A model generated the notes under the pieces. It had not been told where the DNA came from, did not search any database, and worked only from the letters and a program-made list of their open reading frames with translations. From the NCBI GenBank assembly GCA_029007725.1, contig JAQXIJ010000059.1, positions 1 to 64,000 on the forward strand: a DNA stretch of 64,000 nucleotides, written 5' to 3'. This document shows, piece by piece, positions 63,846 to 64,000 of the stretch. The stretch's first letter is position 1. Each line of letters begins with the position of its first letter. The position numbers and the translations under genes were made by a program. The stretch is from Bacillota bacterium (GTDB lineage Bacteria; Bacillota; Clostridia; UBA1381).

Positions 63846-64000
63846 TTGATTGCAGAGGTTGTGGTTAATTATAAATCTAAAAGCGTCGACAGCGTTTTTG
63901 ATTATACTGTGCCGGAGGATATGGAGAATACAATACAAATAGGCTCCTGCGTAACTGTTCCGTTTGGAAATGGAAACAGAGTTTTGGAAGCGTATGTCAC
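63846..64000 (+). CDS. priA: Primosomal protein N' (PriA), 5' part only
   Basis: The frame starts at TTG 63846, eight bases after GGAGG, and runs off the window. The 51 visible residues read IAEVVVNYKSKSVDSVFDY, then TVPEDMENTIQIGSCVTVPF and GNGNRVLEAYV, the 3'-DNA-binding domain of the PriA restart helicase. The FDYTVP and VPFG elements and the position after rpoZ support the call. The helicase motifs lie outside the window. Confidence 0.9.
   Translation, partial: MIAEVVVNYKSKSVDSVFDYTVPEDMENTIQIGSCVTVPFGNGNRVLEAYV

Noticed and set aside
63231-63938. Minus-strand open frame (235 codons) opposite gmk, rpoZ and priA
   Set aside because: All three plus-strand genes are well supported; the frame is an antisense artefact.
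1-64000. CRISPR arrays, prophage or toxin-antitoxin modules
   Set aside because: No regularly spaced repeats, phage structural genes, or paired small toxin and antitoxin frames were seen across the window.

Overview
The window is a 64 kb piece of an AT-rich, low-GC Gram-positive chromosome. The organism is most likely an endospore-forming member of class Clostridia, probably a gut commensal. Supporting evidence is the spoIIGA-sigE pair and spoVAC, the Clostridia-type V-ATPase operon, AGGAGG-type ribosome binding sites with several TTG/GTG starts, near-consensus TTGACA/TATAAT promoters, and cassettes for host-glycan sugars (N-acetylhexosamine and L-fucose). The species cannot be named from the sequence alone. 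Almost everything is housekeeping or ordinary metabolic sequence. There is no CRISPR array, prophage or defence island.

Layout. 1-0.75 kb: the 5' part of an IS3-type element and tRNA-Trp. 0.9-5.6 kb: prmC and a DUF1385 gene on the minus strand, divergent from spoIIGA-sigE, then spoVAC, a DUF4830 gene and a DUF378 gene. 5.6-7.1 kb: a complete IS256-family element inserted in the last codons of smpB. 7.1-13 kb: smpB, pgi, a small P-loop protein, thrC and metY. 13-18 kb: an AraC regulator divergent from an N-acetylhexosamine operon (1-kinase, NagB-ROK fusion, nagA). 18-20.5 kb: an acyltransferase and tmcAL. 20.6-28.9 kb: iscS-iscU, then acpP-rnc-radical SAM-smc-ftsY. 28.9-33 kb: hom-thrB-lysC and rlmB. 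33-43.3 kb: ACT and PFL genes followed by a nine-gene V-ATPase operon. 43.4 kb: tRNA-Ser. 43.6-49 kb: an AraC regulator divergent from fucI-fucU-rhaB-rhaD. 49-54.2 kb: a DMT-type permease, a heterodimeric ABC exporter and a small Cys-rich membrane protein. 54.3-59.9 kb: fhs, DUF1836, a hemolysin III family gene, a decayed acyl-CoA synthetase remnant, citrate synthase and a stalk-domain secreted protein. 60-64 kb: rqcH, then yicC-remA-gmk-rpoZ-priA (priA cut by the window edge).

How the genes work together. The hom-thrB-lysC operon, the separate thrC and metY cover the aspartate-family route to threonine and homocysteine. NagA, NagB-ROK and the NahK-like kinase bring N-acetylhexosamines into glycolysis at fructose-6-phosphate, next to pgi. 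The fuc/rha operon cleaves a 6-deoxyhexulose-1-phosphate to DHAP and lactaldehyde.

The most informative observations are these. (1) The IS256 insertion has a perfect 9-bp target duplication and rewrites the SmpB C-terminus. (2) The spoIIG promoter has a 21-bp spacer and two Spo0A-type boxes. (3) NagB is fused to a ROK kinase. (4) FucI/FucU are combined with rhamnose-type kinase and aldolase. (5) Three CAAGTATA elements, two of them within a long palindrome, mark the probable operator of the fuc regulator. (6) A frameshifted acyl-CoA synthetase C-terminus has no start codon. No clearly undescribed system was found.
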